This document shows positions 34,205 through 45,670 of a stretch of 64,000 nt of DNA, in pieces. The DNA is from Porodaedalea pini (taxonomy: Eukaryota; Basidiomycota; Agaricomycetes; Hymenochaetales; Hymenochaetaceae), in NCBI GenBank assembly GCA_002794775.1, contig NBAY01000047.1:280185-344184 (forward strand), given 5' to 3'. The first letter of the stretch is position 1; each line of letters starts with the position of its first letter. The notes below the pieces were generated by a model. That model worked only from the letters and a program-made list of their open reading frames with translations, was not told where the DNA came from and searched no databases. The translations under genes were made by a program, and so were the position numbers.

Positions 34205-36834
34205 GGTAAGAGGAGACTGAACCAGGACTCAGAGACGGGGAAGAACGAAACCTCTGAGTAGTTAGACGGTGAGTTCGGAGGCATTTATAGCTTTTACGCT
34301 TCCGCGGCTACTATGTAATCCATTTCCGCCTTTGTATGTTTGCTTCTGCGATGCAATGTCAATCAAATGATGAACTATCGGAAGGCACTGCGCGCGGTGT
34401 GCATCAAGTGCTTCCTTTCTGTTGTGATATTAATATGGCAGGCTCTACCTGTGGATGTAGCAGTACTAGTGCCTGTCCCCTTACAGGAAAGAAGGTGCAG
34501 AGGAACCAGCAGGTCCCGAGAATCAGCTGGGTCTGGTGATCAGTCGATCATACGTAGTGTTGCATGCGAGGCATAGTGGCGATGTGATTAATATAGACTA
34601 TTTCATGATGGGAGGACGCTGAAAGGACTGAGCTAGCTATATGGCGTCCGAAATCAGTCTGATGGTCTTGAGACTGGTTTTAACTGACAGCAATATTAAT
34701 AGGAGCTCTGAGATATGTAGAAGTAGAACAAGAGAAGAGGCATGAAAGCCGCGTAAAAGCCGTATACATCTGAACGATCCGCGCAGATCGTAAGACACGG
34801 TAGCATAGGCCCATCGACATTTGACAGATAAGTGGTAGTAGAGCGAAGATGTCAATCAGGCGTGATATTAGCATGAGAAGACTTTGATCATGAAGCTAAC
34901 AAAGCGATGATCTGCGAGCGAGTTAATGAACCCCAAATACCAGCCAATAGGATCTTTTTTCCGCACAAGCCAGCACGTGTAACTTGTCATATGGCAGTTC
35001 TTAACCGAAGTATCAGACGGCAGAAGAGTTCTAGTGCAAGAGTTCATGAACGTTCGTCGGCGTGAAGGGATAATGGAAGGACCGAAACGAGAGTTTGAGG
35101 ACAAAGCAGCTCACAAACATTCGTTCCCACGCCTCCTCGCACTTTACTACCGTACAATGACACAGGGTAACAGCAGGACAAGGAGCTTAACCCAACATCG
35201 ACATGTTGCCTCATCCCCTGTTTTGCCTCTAGCCGTCGTATCAGCCGGGCCTATTTGGGACCGCGGACAGAACAAGCCCCTTCTTTGAGCCTTAAGAATC
35301 GGACATTCATCCGCATCGAGACTGAGCCCCGTTGAATCGAGACGGTCTCCGAGTCGAGATGACTTTTCTGCGATATTATAGACAATTGGACAGCTATAGA
35401 TGGGTGAGGTCTGGGTCCAAAAGATGGTTCTTCGAAGAGAGGCCTAACACTGCGTTTACCTATTTCACGGTATTTAGCCCTTGCCAAAACTAGTCTGGTG
35501 TCAGCTACGTATATTAATGACTTTCTTCTACTTAGTTCAATAAGAACCGCTATTTGATACTTGCTACAATTTAGTATTACAGGTAAGTCTGAGTCCGATT
35601 TAATCATCAATATCTTTGCCGTTTTTTTTTCTTCTGGCATTTACGGCACACTACCTCATGTCTAGCGACGGCACCGGGATTAGCGTCCATGCTGCCATAA
35701 AAATAGCGTTCCTTGCGAGCTGCAGAAACGGACCCTTGCCTGGAAATTGTTCCAAGAAGAATGACATACTTGCCTATGACGATCAGTTCCTCACGATCAT
35801 ATGAACCTCCTGCTCACATAAAGTTCGTAGAGTGAAGCGTGCAGAAGCACAAAAGATTGGAGACTTTACGCAAGATACAGTACAAGGAAGCATGCACAAA
35901 GGAATTTGAAGGCTTGCAGCTCGGGCCAGCGGTAGAACACAAGTCTAGATCTGCCAGCCACTCATTTGCGCTAAGAAGGGATGTTGATACTTCCAAAGGT
36001 ACGTACCTTTCCTCAAGGAGACTAGAGTTAGTGTACACTCTCGTTCTGGACTTGTCCTCAGCGCGTCGCCGTGGGAGCCAAGCATCACGATATCAATGAA
36101 CGAACCGCGCAGAACGAGTGCATGCTGAAGAATTTGTCGTCACTTCCAACCAGAGCCAGCATGGCGACAGAGATATAAAACGGGCAGCCATGAGATGCCA
36201 GACGTCGGGATTTAGATCTCGACGCGTGCGGCAGAATTTGAAAGCTTGAAAGTTTCACGCCACAGAAGATCGCCGTCCCGAAAGCGGAGTGCCAATCTTA
36301 TTTTCCGGTTTCAAACAGTGGCCGGCCATATTTTCCTGAGCCAGCTCGAGGCTGCGAAGCAACATTTAGATAGGATTCTTAGCGGTTCCTCGACTTCTAA
36401 GCTCGGGTCCCTGAGCTGGATCATTTGTCAAACTATAGAATGCACTTTTCTCTTGCGTTCCTCGTGTATTTCTGCATTATATGTACCGGTACATTTGAAC
36501 GTGTTAGCCGGGTCTGAGCTATCAAGGCCGAATAATCCCACATTTCACGCATGTTCAAGAGAATGGCCGCCATACAAACCAGAATTACCAGGCTTGCGTA
36601 TCGACCATATATTTCATTGAATTCGCCTTGTTTTTAAAAGAAAGCGAGAAGCACAAAGTAGCACAAGCGACGACAACGAATGATTAAAACAAGGAGCTAG
36701 CAGTCTATTGGGCGTATACATCGACATGTCTTCACGAGCTGTGATTTTCTGCACTGCTAATGTCAGTTAAGAAATCTGATAGACGACGTAGGCCCACCTA
36801 ACTGTGATTCCTCGGAGATGGTATGACTCTTGTG
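34205..36834. other. 2.6 kb intergenic region without a supported gene
   Basis: Frames at 35251-35640 (minus, starting MPEEKKTAKILMIKSDSD) and 36246-36620 (plus) are the longest, with no recognisable domain and no splice partners that I could defend. A promoter for the lipase should lie just right of 34204, where the sequence becomes pyrimidine-poor with TATAG-like motifs (34287). Confidence 0.4.
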
Positions 36835-38150
36835 TCAAGATAGAGTACCAGGGCACCGATTCAAGCAAGAGATGTCTAATAAAACCTGCAAGATCGTAGG
36901 AAAAGTCAAGGAACTATAATTCCGCGCACATTCCAAGGGGCTCACTGAGTCTATAGCCTTTGTGATGTCTTTCTTCAATGCCTTCTGCACTTTACTCCAC
37001 TTCAGGCAAAAGGAGTTCGAACAGCTTTCGCAACTGTACGCCCTCGAGAACACAGGCGAAAGAAAAGCGGTGTCGAAGATCTTCTTGCTCCTTGGTGCCT
37101 CCTTCAATACTGTGATGGCGAGCCGCACAAAAGTCTGCCACCATTCTGCCACCAGAGTAGAGGACTTTGCCGTGAAAGAGCCACACTCCTTACAAGTCAG
37201 GAGTGATGGTCTGGAGTTGATGAAAAGAGCAGCCGACTGCTCGGCCTTGTCCTCATTCACAATTGCCATCACTGCTTGTACGGCCTTACGTCTGTAATCA
37301 AGCAATTTGAAGTATGCGTCCCCTCGAATATGTTCGAGCTGGTCGGTGTAGTCCTTGAAGCCTTTCCCTCAAGACAAGCATGTGCAACGGACCTAGCGAC
37401 GTCCGCCTGACCGAAGCGACATGCGGTCGCATACACTTGAAGCGGAAGGTAAGAATCAGCGCCGCCCTTAACGGTGTTGACAACGTGCAAGAGGTTCATG
37501 CTCCACACGGCGAGAACTTTCGGCATACTGTATCTGACCGCGGCCTTCATCACGGCATGGCCCGCGTGCTGGACGAGGATTGAATCCGAGACGGTCCCAT
37601 CCAAGGCCATCCCTGGCAGTGCTAGGGGAGGCGCAGTAGGATATACCGTGTTTAGAATGAACTTGAGGGAGGAGCTCGCGATAGCAACGTTGTAAACAGG
37701 AAAATCATCTGGCTCGTATATAGCATCCTTCGCTGAATGCTGGGAGACAGGACAGAAGGCCTCCGAGTCCACCACGGTAGATTCGGACGTGCATGGTGCC
37801 GACATGGAAGGCTCCTGCAAAACCGTGAATGTAGACGAGGAGGATACGCGGATGAGGATGGGGAAAAATTTACGTCTTGGTTGGCAAAAATCTTCTCTGG
37901 CTCCGTAGAGGCGAGACGCAGGATGCACTCGTGCGAGAAATCGTACATTGTCGGTAGTCTTCAGGACCACATCAAATTCTGGAGCAGAGCTCTTCGGTAG
38001 AACGGAAAGGAAGTCCTTGTGCGAAGTCGCTACGGTACCGGAGATCGTCGATTTTGGAGAGGAAGGTGTCGGCTCTCCCGCGATCTCCCCTGACTGGAGA
38101 CGCGAGAAGTCAGAGAGGAGTAGTTCCGAAGTATTATTGGATGCCGACAT
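36835..38150 (-). CDS. BTB/POZ-domain protein of the Agaricomycete type (two apparent frameshifts)
   Basis: Start at 38150 (MSASNNTSELLLSDFSRLQS). The BTB fold begins at EFDVVLKTTDNVRFLA, continues in another frame as ECILRLASTEPEKIFANQD, then after an intron (about 37817-37877) as EPSMSAPCTSESTVVDSEAF, DFPVYNVAIASSSLKFILNT, VMKAAVRYSMPKVLAVWSMN and QVYATACRFGQADVARSVAH. After ACLEG the frame slips again to KGFKDYTDQLEHIRGDAYFK and KLLDYRRKAVQAV. The C-terminal zone has Cys pairs (LTCKECGSF, YSCESCSNSFC) and ends at 36835. Such proteins may act as Cullin-3 adaptors or regulators; function here is unknown. The slips near 37925 and 37372 are single-base, the second in a GGGAAAGG run, so they may be sequence errors rather than decay. 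Confidence 0.75.
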
Positions 38151-38959
38151 CGAGAAATTGTAAAATAATAGTTGCACTGAGGTTGAAGTTTGGGTGGATC
38201 GGAGGAAACACTTAGGCAATAGTCTTGCACCCTTTTTATGCAGCGCACAGATATTGAAGAAGGACTGTTCGCGAGCACAGGTACAGTCCAGCGATTCGTG
38301 GATCCATTTATGCACAGCATGCTAGGAAGGCAAAGCCGCTAAAGTGCCAACAGAGGCGCGGAAACAAGTGGACTAGAACTAAAGAAGAAAGCTGCACAGG
38401 TCAGCAACATTAGCTCAAACGCTCTGGACCAAGCGTGAATAGATGAACCTTATATTTGACCGTCAACAGCTGCAAGTTCAAGATGAAAACAGGTGTACCT
38501 ATCTCCATAGAGGAGGCGGTGAATAAGTGGACACTGCAAAAGGCTGGATTTGACAAGCACCCTTAAAGAAGCTCCTAGGTATCCGCGAAGCTCGTGGTCC
38601 TGTGGAAAAGAGTTTCATGTCTTCGGACTACAGATCAGTGCCTCCGAACCCAGATCGCACAAGCTCCACGTAATGCAACAGCCTGGTCAATACTGGTCGA
38701 AGCAGCAGTAGCTTGTAAAAATACATCACGAGGACAGAGACTTCTAGAAGCGCGAAACGTTAGAGCACTGTCGAAACAAGAACTCGGCGCAGCATGGAAA
38801 TAGCGAATGGAGGATGAGTATTGGTCATGATGCGGCCCAAACTTTCGTTCCGCATTTCTCTTCCAGTCTTACGAATGCAACGAAGAAATCATATCATTCC
38901 GAATAATTATACTTCAAGAGCCTTTGGTTCTACAAGTCCATGAGATATGAGCGAGCATA
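38151..38959. other. intergenic region, no gene seen
   Basis: About 800 nt between the STT3 stop and the BTB start. No recognisable coding segment or repeat. Confidence 0.45.
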
Positions 38960-41669
38960 CTACACGAGGGCCTTGCGACGCGGAAGAGGCCTTCCGCGCT
39001 TGCGCTTCTTGCCATTCTCGAATGCGTTCGCGCTTTTGAGATCTCGACCGAGCGGATCTTCCTTTTTGACTTGGTAGATTCGAACCTGAAGAGGAAGAGA
39101 AAGATCAACATTACGCCGTAGAACAATAGAGCAAAACTCACAATCCAGTTTTCCGACGTGAAAGCCTCGTCTAAGAGGCAAAATTAGACTAAAGTCACAA
39201 TTGTGCATCCGACAAGATGTAAAAATCCTTACCGAGGTAGTCGAGCGTTGGGCCAACTGTCGGGAGCTGCTGGCCACGGACGCGGTCTACGGGCGGGTTG
39301 CCCATGAACAGCTCGTTGAACCTGTCCGCTGAGTTAGTACATGTTGCTGATGATATTGAGCACATCAGTTCGCACCTATAGTAAGACATCTTGTACATCA
39401 AACTGTTCTTCATCGCATCTGAAGCCTGTGCGTCGACACGGTATTCGCCGCGCGGCGTAAAGTACTGTGGTTCCTGAATCTCATCCGGCCAGACGCCCTG
39501 CGCGATGCGCACCATCCAGAGGAACTTATTGATGTCATCGCCCGAATAACCAAGCAAGCCGCCAAAGATGACAAGGACGTAGTCGACGTCGTGCTTGCGG
39601 AGGATCGGGTAGGACTTCTCCTCAGGACTTGCCATGGCACGACCTACAGTGGCAATGTGCGCTAAAACACTTTCGTTATCACTATTAGGGGTTTCAGGGT
39701 ACTGCTTGACTTACTGTTATTCCAAGTGTTGTTGTCGACGAGCGTCGGTCTATCCGCAAAGCCAGCAATCTGGTAACCGTAATCCCACCAGCTCATAATG
39801 ACCGAAGTCTCTGGTGTATTCTGACGCAACCAGTAGTACGCCTCACGGTAATCATCAATGATATGCTTCGAGCCATCAGCGTTGTTGGACGAGAGTACGA
39901 CGGAAGGGGATGAGTAGGCATTAGCAGTAACCCAAGTACAGTGAAGAACAAAGGCGCAGAGCATCATCAACGCATTCATGAGCACAATGAGGCGTGTGTC
40001 AAGGCCGAAGATGCCGCGCTGCTTGTCCTCCCTGGTAGATACGAGGTTCGCAAGCTTCGTTGAAATGTTGTCAGCAGAGGCCGATGTCGCTGCGGCCTTC
40101 TTTTGCTTCTTTGTAGGCGGTGTAGAAGAGGCCGTCGGTTCTCCGAGCCCTCCATCACTCTTCGCATCATCCTTCGTGACTTCCTCATCCGGCTCGACCG
40201 GATCCATGTACTTATCAAGCAAGCTGGACAGTGCGACGGCAGCGGTAACGCAGACGCACGGAGTGAGAGTCAGCATGAGTCGGACCATAACACCTGCGAA
40301 GTAGCTAGCAACGAGCGCGTAGATGATGACGAAGACGTGTTCATCACGCAACTCATTGAAGCACAGGTATACACCGGCGGGGAAAAGGACAATGAGGAAG
40401 TGAAGGTCCATAAAGAACGAGGGCCAGGCAGTCGGCTGATGTTCCGACACCGACGCGATAATCGGGATGTACTTCTTTGCGTAGCCCGTGTCCCAAAGCG
40501 AATAGAAGCGGCCCGTCCATGGAGCAATCCAACCCTTCATCGTAAGGACACCGAAGGCCAGGGCACCGAGCACACCAAGCAAGACGACGGAAACGCGAAG
40601 TAACGACCGGAACTGCTTGGATGAGACGTGTGAGCGGACGAGATCTGTGAAAGCAACAAGCTGGAGGAGGCCGAAAACGCCAAGTGCGGCCATATGCTCG
40701 CTTGTCCGAACCGGCTGGAAACCGACGAAAGGAACTTGCATACTCGCAAGCGTACCGATAGCATACCACGACGAATAAGCGACATAAAGCCGGCTGGAGT
40801 ACCGACCCATCAGAAGTAGGACTAGAGAGTGCAATGGAATCATATTCGTGATGAAGGCGTAGCCTCCCCAGGCGGCCACCATATAAAAGTAAAAGAGACC
40901 AGCGGCAGTTCCGAAGAACGCGCTGCCGGTCTTAAGTGCCTTTATCCAGAGGAAAAAGGTGAACATGAGCAGGAAAATCGCAATCGCTTCATTGTCATAG
41001 GAGCCTGCAACGGAACGCGAGATGTAGCCTGGAGCAATTCCGATGAAAATCGCGGCGAGGAGACCAGCGCTCTCATCCTTCATTTCCTTCGTGAACATGT
41101 ACGTCGACCATGCCGTAAGAGCACTGAATCCCGGCGCCAGAAGCACACAAATGTTACGAATGTCGACGGGAAGGCTGAGTGAATGAAGAATGTTGTAGAT
41201 GACACCGCTAGTTGCCATCAAACCGGGGTAGATAGTCCCGCCAACAACACGACCAAGAGGATACCAAGCTGTAGGGTCAAACCAGTTCCAGAATTCCTAT
41301 GGCTTAGCATTAGCTTATGCACAAGTTGTTAGAAAGACGAGTATCACGCACATAGAAGCCCTTCTCGGCCAATATTTTAGTCGCACGGCTGTTCGAGCAT
41401 TAATTCAACGGTATTCTAAAGTTATTAGTTTTTGCACTCACTAGTTGAACCAAGGATCACTGTAGAGAGCTGTCAGAATGAAGTTGCACCTATTTCCTGA
41501 CGCGTACTCACAATTCATGGATGATACTCTCATAGTTTATGACGGCGAAGAGACGCGACGCGATGGCGGCGCCAGAGATGAATAATAACGCGACGATGCG
41601 TAAAAGAGAGGCAGTGTTCGCGACCGTCGACGGTGCGAGGTCGGAAGGCAGTGAGTATGCCACTGCCAT
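38960..41669 (-). CDS. stt3: STT3, catalytic subunit of oligosaccharyltransferase
   Basis: Transfers the lipid-linked glycan to Asn-X-Ser/Thr sites in the ER lumen. Start at 41669: [20 protein letters not shown], then [20 protein letters not shown] with the luminal acidic loop and FDPWFN region split by short introns. Downstream are [40 protein letters not shown] (the conserved SVAGSYDNE acidic loop), many membrane helices (13 are expected), and a cytosolic Lys/Ser-rich loop near residue 440 ([17 protein letters not shown]). The [20 protein letters not shown] signature follows, then TWNNSHIATVG across an intron, the lower-domain motif around [19 protein letters not shown], and KMSYYRFNELF. 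The C-terminus is basic ([17 protein letters not shown]). Long central exon, many small end exons. Essential gene; no lesion seen. Confidence 0.95.
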
Positions 41670-41829
41670 GACCGCTCACTGTGAATTATGTTGTCGGCAC
41701 GTTGTGGTCGTCGTGGTTGTTTGTTGAAGACGGTGTCAAGCTACGTGTCAAAAGTATGCTGCGCGCGTGGGCTATTTTTAGCAACTTATTTACGGCTGCA
41801 TCCGATCATCCTGCTCACCGTTTTCAGCG
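41670..41829. promoter_or_regulatory. 160-nt divergent promoter region of STT3 and the C2H2 gene
   Basis: The two start codons face away from each other with only 160 nt between. The sequence has a GTGGTCGTCGTGG segment near 41704 and a TATTTT near 41772. No clear TATA box for the STT3 side. Shared regulation is inferred from spacing alone. Confidence 0.5.
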
Positions 41830-43648
41830 TTGACCTCGCCATCGTCGACGGCAATGAGGAACAATATGGCCAATGCAGGGAGCCCCACGTTCGTTATTAT
41901 CGGGAAGCGCAGAAGGCAGCCTGATCTCGTTCTGCATTTGTCTGGCGGCAGCACCTGCGAGTCCGACAACGACGCCGTCTCTGAAATTTCTCTCAGTGAC
42001 AGTCCGATAGCCTCGTCAAGCAAAGTCAAATCAACCAGAGCTCCTATTATCGTCAATGGGAAACTAGTCGCAGATGGCAATAAGCGTTATCACTGTGCAT
42101 TCGAGGGCTGCACGAAGTCGTACAAAAAACCTTCTCGTTTGGAGGAGCATGAGAGGACACATATTGGCGAGGTAGTCAATTTTGAAAGCTTTTGGACCTC
42201 GCCGCAGCTCACATTTTCCCCCTTAGCGCCCTTTCGTATGTTCAAGATGCCAGAAGACCTACTTCCGTGAAAGCCATCTGCAAGCGCACATGCGTTCTCA
42301 CTTGCCAGACTCCGCTCGGCCATTCGCATGCATGCATGACAGCTGTGAGAAGAGGTTTTGGACTGCTCAACATCTCAAACGTCATGAGGAACTGCACTCT
42401 GGAGGGAAGCCGTTCAAGGTATATAGACGTATTATCCTTTACTAAGAAAAAGACTTGCGTTCTTACCCTCCTTGATGTAGTGCTCGGAACTTGGCTGCGG
42501 TCAATCCTTCTCCAAGCACAATCGACTTCGCTCCCACATGTCTTCGTCTCATTGTCCGCCAGGGACTAAGAATTTTCGCTGTGAACATGAAGGGTGCACA
42601 AAGAGCTTTGTAAGCAACCAAAAGCTGAGGGCCCATGTTAAAACTCACGAAGGTGCGTACTCTTATGGACTGAATGAGACTATATCTGATTTTTATTTCA
42701 ATTATAAAGATCGCCGCTACACTTGCTCTCAAACTGCGTGCTTGCAAAAAGAAGTCCAAGAGTTTTTCTGCAATTGGACCGCACTTCAAGCACACACGCG
42801 GACAGCTCATCCACCGACTTGTCCTTACGAATCCTGCAACGGAAAGGTCTTCAGTCAGCAGAATGGGCTCAGAGCGCATTTAAAGCTGCACGAGCAGCGT
42901 GAAATAGAACGTGCTTTAGGGAAATCGTCTGGCGAAGATGGCGGCGATGCAGATGCAGATGACGATGATCGCCCAATCAAGAGGCGCCGTGGCGGCGAAG
43001 TGGGTCGGGACTGGAAATGTTCGGAGGAGGGCTGTGATAAAGATTTCAAGTCGGTATGTTGGGCAGTCGGAATTATCCCTCCCTTCTTTGCTGACTGTCT
43101 TGATATAGAAAAACGCACTGACGACGCATATCAAAATCACCCACCTACACCAGCGAGATTTCGTGTGTGCCGTCGAGGGATGCGGTGCATCATTCGGATA
43201 CAAACATCTGCTACAGCGACATGCAAGACGAGCCCACTTGGTCAGCGGCGACTCCGACGGAATCTTCCATTCTGCAGACGCAGATGCAGATGCAGCGCTT
43301 GTGGAAGCACCTCCAGCTTCTTCGAAGACACCTCTTCACGATGGACTGAATGTAGTCGACATCCTGACTGGCAAGGCTTACGAAGACCGCGCTAAGAAGT
43401 GTCTCGCAACGAAAGACGTGCTGGTCTGTCCACACCCGGATATGTCTTGTTTGTTCGCCATAGATGCTGCTTCTCGGGCACGAGGCGAGCAGCTCTCCCC
43501 GCCTTGCGGCTTCGTTTTCAGTCGTGCATACGACTTCCGGCGCCACTTATCGTCCGTGCACGGCCTCGAGATTGATAGGGAGCAGGCTACGGCATTGGTG
43601 AAGGCACTGCGGCGTGGTACGAAAACGCCTGGAGGCTCTACTGGTTAA
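41830..43648 (+). CDS. TFIIIA-like multi-C2H2 zinc finger protein
   Basis: In-frame ATGs occur at 41830, 41854 and 41866; the first is used here. The protein has about nine C2H2 fingers in tandem with TFIIIA-like spacing: YHCAFEGCTKSYKKPSRLEE, then after an intron a finger with ESHLQAHMRSH, FACMHDSCEKRFWTAQHLKR, FKCSELGCGQSFSKHNRLRS, FRCEHEGCTKSFVSNQKLRA, a degenerate finger with CNWTALQAHTRTAH, CPYESCNGKVFSQQNGLRAH, WKCSEEGCDKDFKS, and FVCAVEGCGASFGYKHLLQR. A Glu/Asp-rich linker with KRRR lies before finger eight, and the C-terminus carries another Cys/His unit (CGFVFSRAYDFRRHLSSVH). This layout fits the RNA polymerase III factor that binds the 5S gene internal promoter; the assignment rests on finger number and order. 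Introns of 50-70 nt are seen. Confidence 0.85.
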
Positions 43649-44733
43649 GATTAGGTACGGTTGTTCTCATGTGTTGTATTGCGAAGCTAATTTTACCAAC
43701 GAAAGCTTCTGAATATGTCGTAAAATCCTCATCTCAACTAGCCTCTCAGGCTCTATTTCGAAAGGAGGAACGCGTGCTTACTGAGCTCTGCTTACAAAGT
43801 GAAATGAAAGATCTCTTGTCGTTTCATGGCTTTAAACTGCAGGTATGATCCGGGGTGATGGGAAGCCAAGGATTGCCCTGTGCGCTTTTGCCTCGACTCC
43901 TGCATTTTCTGAACTGCTTCTTAAGCGCACATCTAGAAGAAAGTCTTGTTTATTTGAGGGTTTCCTGAAACTGTGGTGTTTCTCGTTTCTTAGAGTCTAT
44001 CAGAACTGCCTTCGAGTCGTCTGCAACATAGAGCAGTGCTCATCATTGGTGGCAGGAAGAGGCTATGGATAAAAGGGCGGTGCACTAGCGGAGTGCCTAT
44101 GTGAGCTTGATACGGCCGGAACCAATAAACCTGCTCTTCCTTGGCTCCTATCAGTATGGATAGTTATAAAGCACCTTCTAGTGTCTAATGCAGCTTCTCG
44201 GCCTTGATGTTTAGTCGAAGCACTCCTTCCTTCCTTCCTTCCTTCCTTCTACCCTGAGGCCATCAACAGACGCCTCTTGTTTTATTCGACAATATCAAAT
44301 CATTGTCCTTAGAAAACCTGGAATCTTTATCAGATCAAATTCTCGTCACCTCTTAACTCTTCAGTGATGACTTTGAGGCTTGAGAGTTTCTCAGCAAACG
44401 TTTGTTTGGCACAGCACGGCCTATGCTCTCGAACAGGCTTCCTGCAGATTGAAAGGGCTGCATCATGATCTACGTTATACTCGGCAGCCGACATTGTTCG
44501 TGATGTAAAGATCTCAGCTCTTCCTGCTCATCTGCGGTGTGCTGGCGCTGAATTCCAAACGAATAGTGCAAAAGGTCTACCATGGAATTCTGATCGGCCT
44601 GATCGCGCCATTTATCTCTTTTACATTGCGCTTTGTCTCCTGATATAAATTCTACTTGTTCAGTGTGAAAGATCCCAAGGCTCTTAGTGCCTCAAGTCGC
44701 TACTCTTCGCTGAAGACGTCGTACTATCTGTCC
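43649..44733. other. intergenic region, no gene seen
   Basis: Between the C2H2 gene and the truncated lipase. Contains a TTCC microsatellite near 44224. Short frames only. The lipase promoter may be near 44640, with a TATAAAT sequence at 44643. Confidence 0.45.
44224..44249. repeat. (TTCC)n microsatellite
   Basis: About six uninterrupted TTCC units in a gene-free stretch. Confidence 0.95.
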
Positions 44734-45670
44734 ATGGCGAGGCTCCTCTTGTCACTCAACACGTTTTCCTCCATCATTTCCATCTATGCCTCACCTCTTC
44801 TGTTGTCTCGTCAGGCCATCACGACTTTGTCGGCAGCTCAAGTATCCGTTTTCAAGCCATTTACGTATTATGCGGGTACCGCCTATTGTCAACCCACGAC
44901 TACGATTAACTGGAGCTGTGGAAGTACGTCGTTCATTGTTTACTATTCTCGTCTGCTGACGCAGTCCTCAAAAGCCACCTGCAATGAGAACGCTGGATTC
45001 CTGCCCACCGCATCAGGGGGAGACGGCACTGATACACAGTTCTGTAAGCGTCTTCATGCGCGTTGAGTGTATCTCTCTGGCTTATACTCTATTCGCTTAA
45101 TCCCAAGGGTTTGTGGGCTTTGATCCCGCTCTTGACTCCGTGATTGTGGCGCATGAGGGAACGAATACCTCTTCGATGTAAGTTTCATTGATACTATACT
45201 TTTATATCAGACATGCATCTCAACTCTCATGTTACAGAGTGGCATGGCTTACTGATGCCGAGTTTTTCATGACCAGTCTGAGCCCAACACTTTTCCCTGG
45301 GATTTCCACATCGGTGGAGGTACACAGTGGATTTGCCGCAGCACATGCCCGGTATGTGTCTCTGACCATTTTAGTGGTTTGAAAACTTACCGATTCATCC
45401 TCGAAACGAAAAGGGCCGCTCCGTCAATTCTTCTTGCTGTTCAAAAGACACACTCTGAGCATCCAGGAGCTTCTGTAGCCATAGTCGGTCACTCTCTCGG
45501 CGGGGCAATCGCGCTTCTTGACTCTGTCTACCTGCCTTTACATCTCCCTGCAGGTACCAATTTCAAGACTATAACCTATGGTATGCCGCGTGTAGGCAAC
45601 AAGGCGTTTGCCGACTACGTCGATGCCCACGTCACTAGTCTTGCTGGAGGCACGGGCCTAACGCATATTA
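44734..45670 (+). pseudogene. class 3 lipase paralogue truncated by composite element 2
   Basis: Close relative of the lipase at 32990-34204. Start MARLLLSLNTFSSIISIYAS (signal peptide), then SVFKPFTYYAGTAYC, FLPTASGGDGTDTQF, FVGFDPALDSVIVAHEGTNT, SSVEVHSGFAAAHA-type segment, catalytic Ser in VAIVGHSLGGAIALLDS, and GMPRVGNKAFADYVDAHVTS. Identity with the paralogue ends exactly after GLTHI, at the TA where the element starts. The catalytic Asp and His, which follow this point in the intact copy, are missing. I found no lipase 3' end after the element (55351 onward), so part of the gene was lost with the right end of the element. Introns match those of the intact gene. Confidence 0.85.

Noticed and set aside
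44224..44249. TTCC repeat as a regulatory element
   Set aside because: A plain microsatellite in a gene-free stretch; listed only as a repeat.
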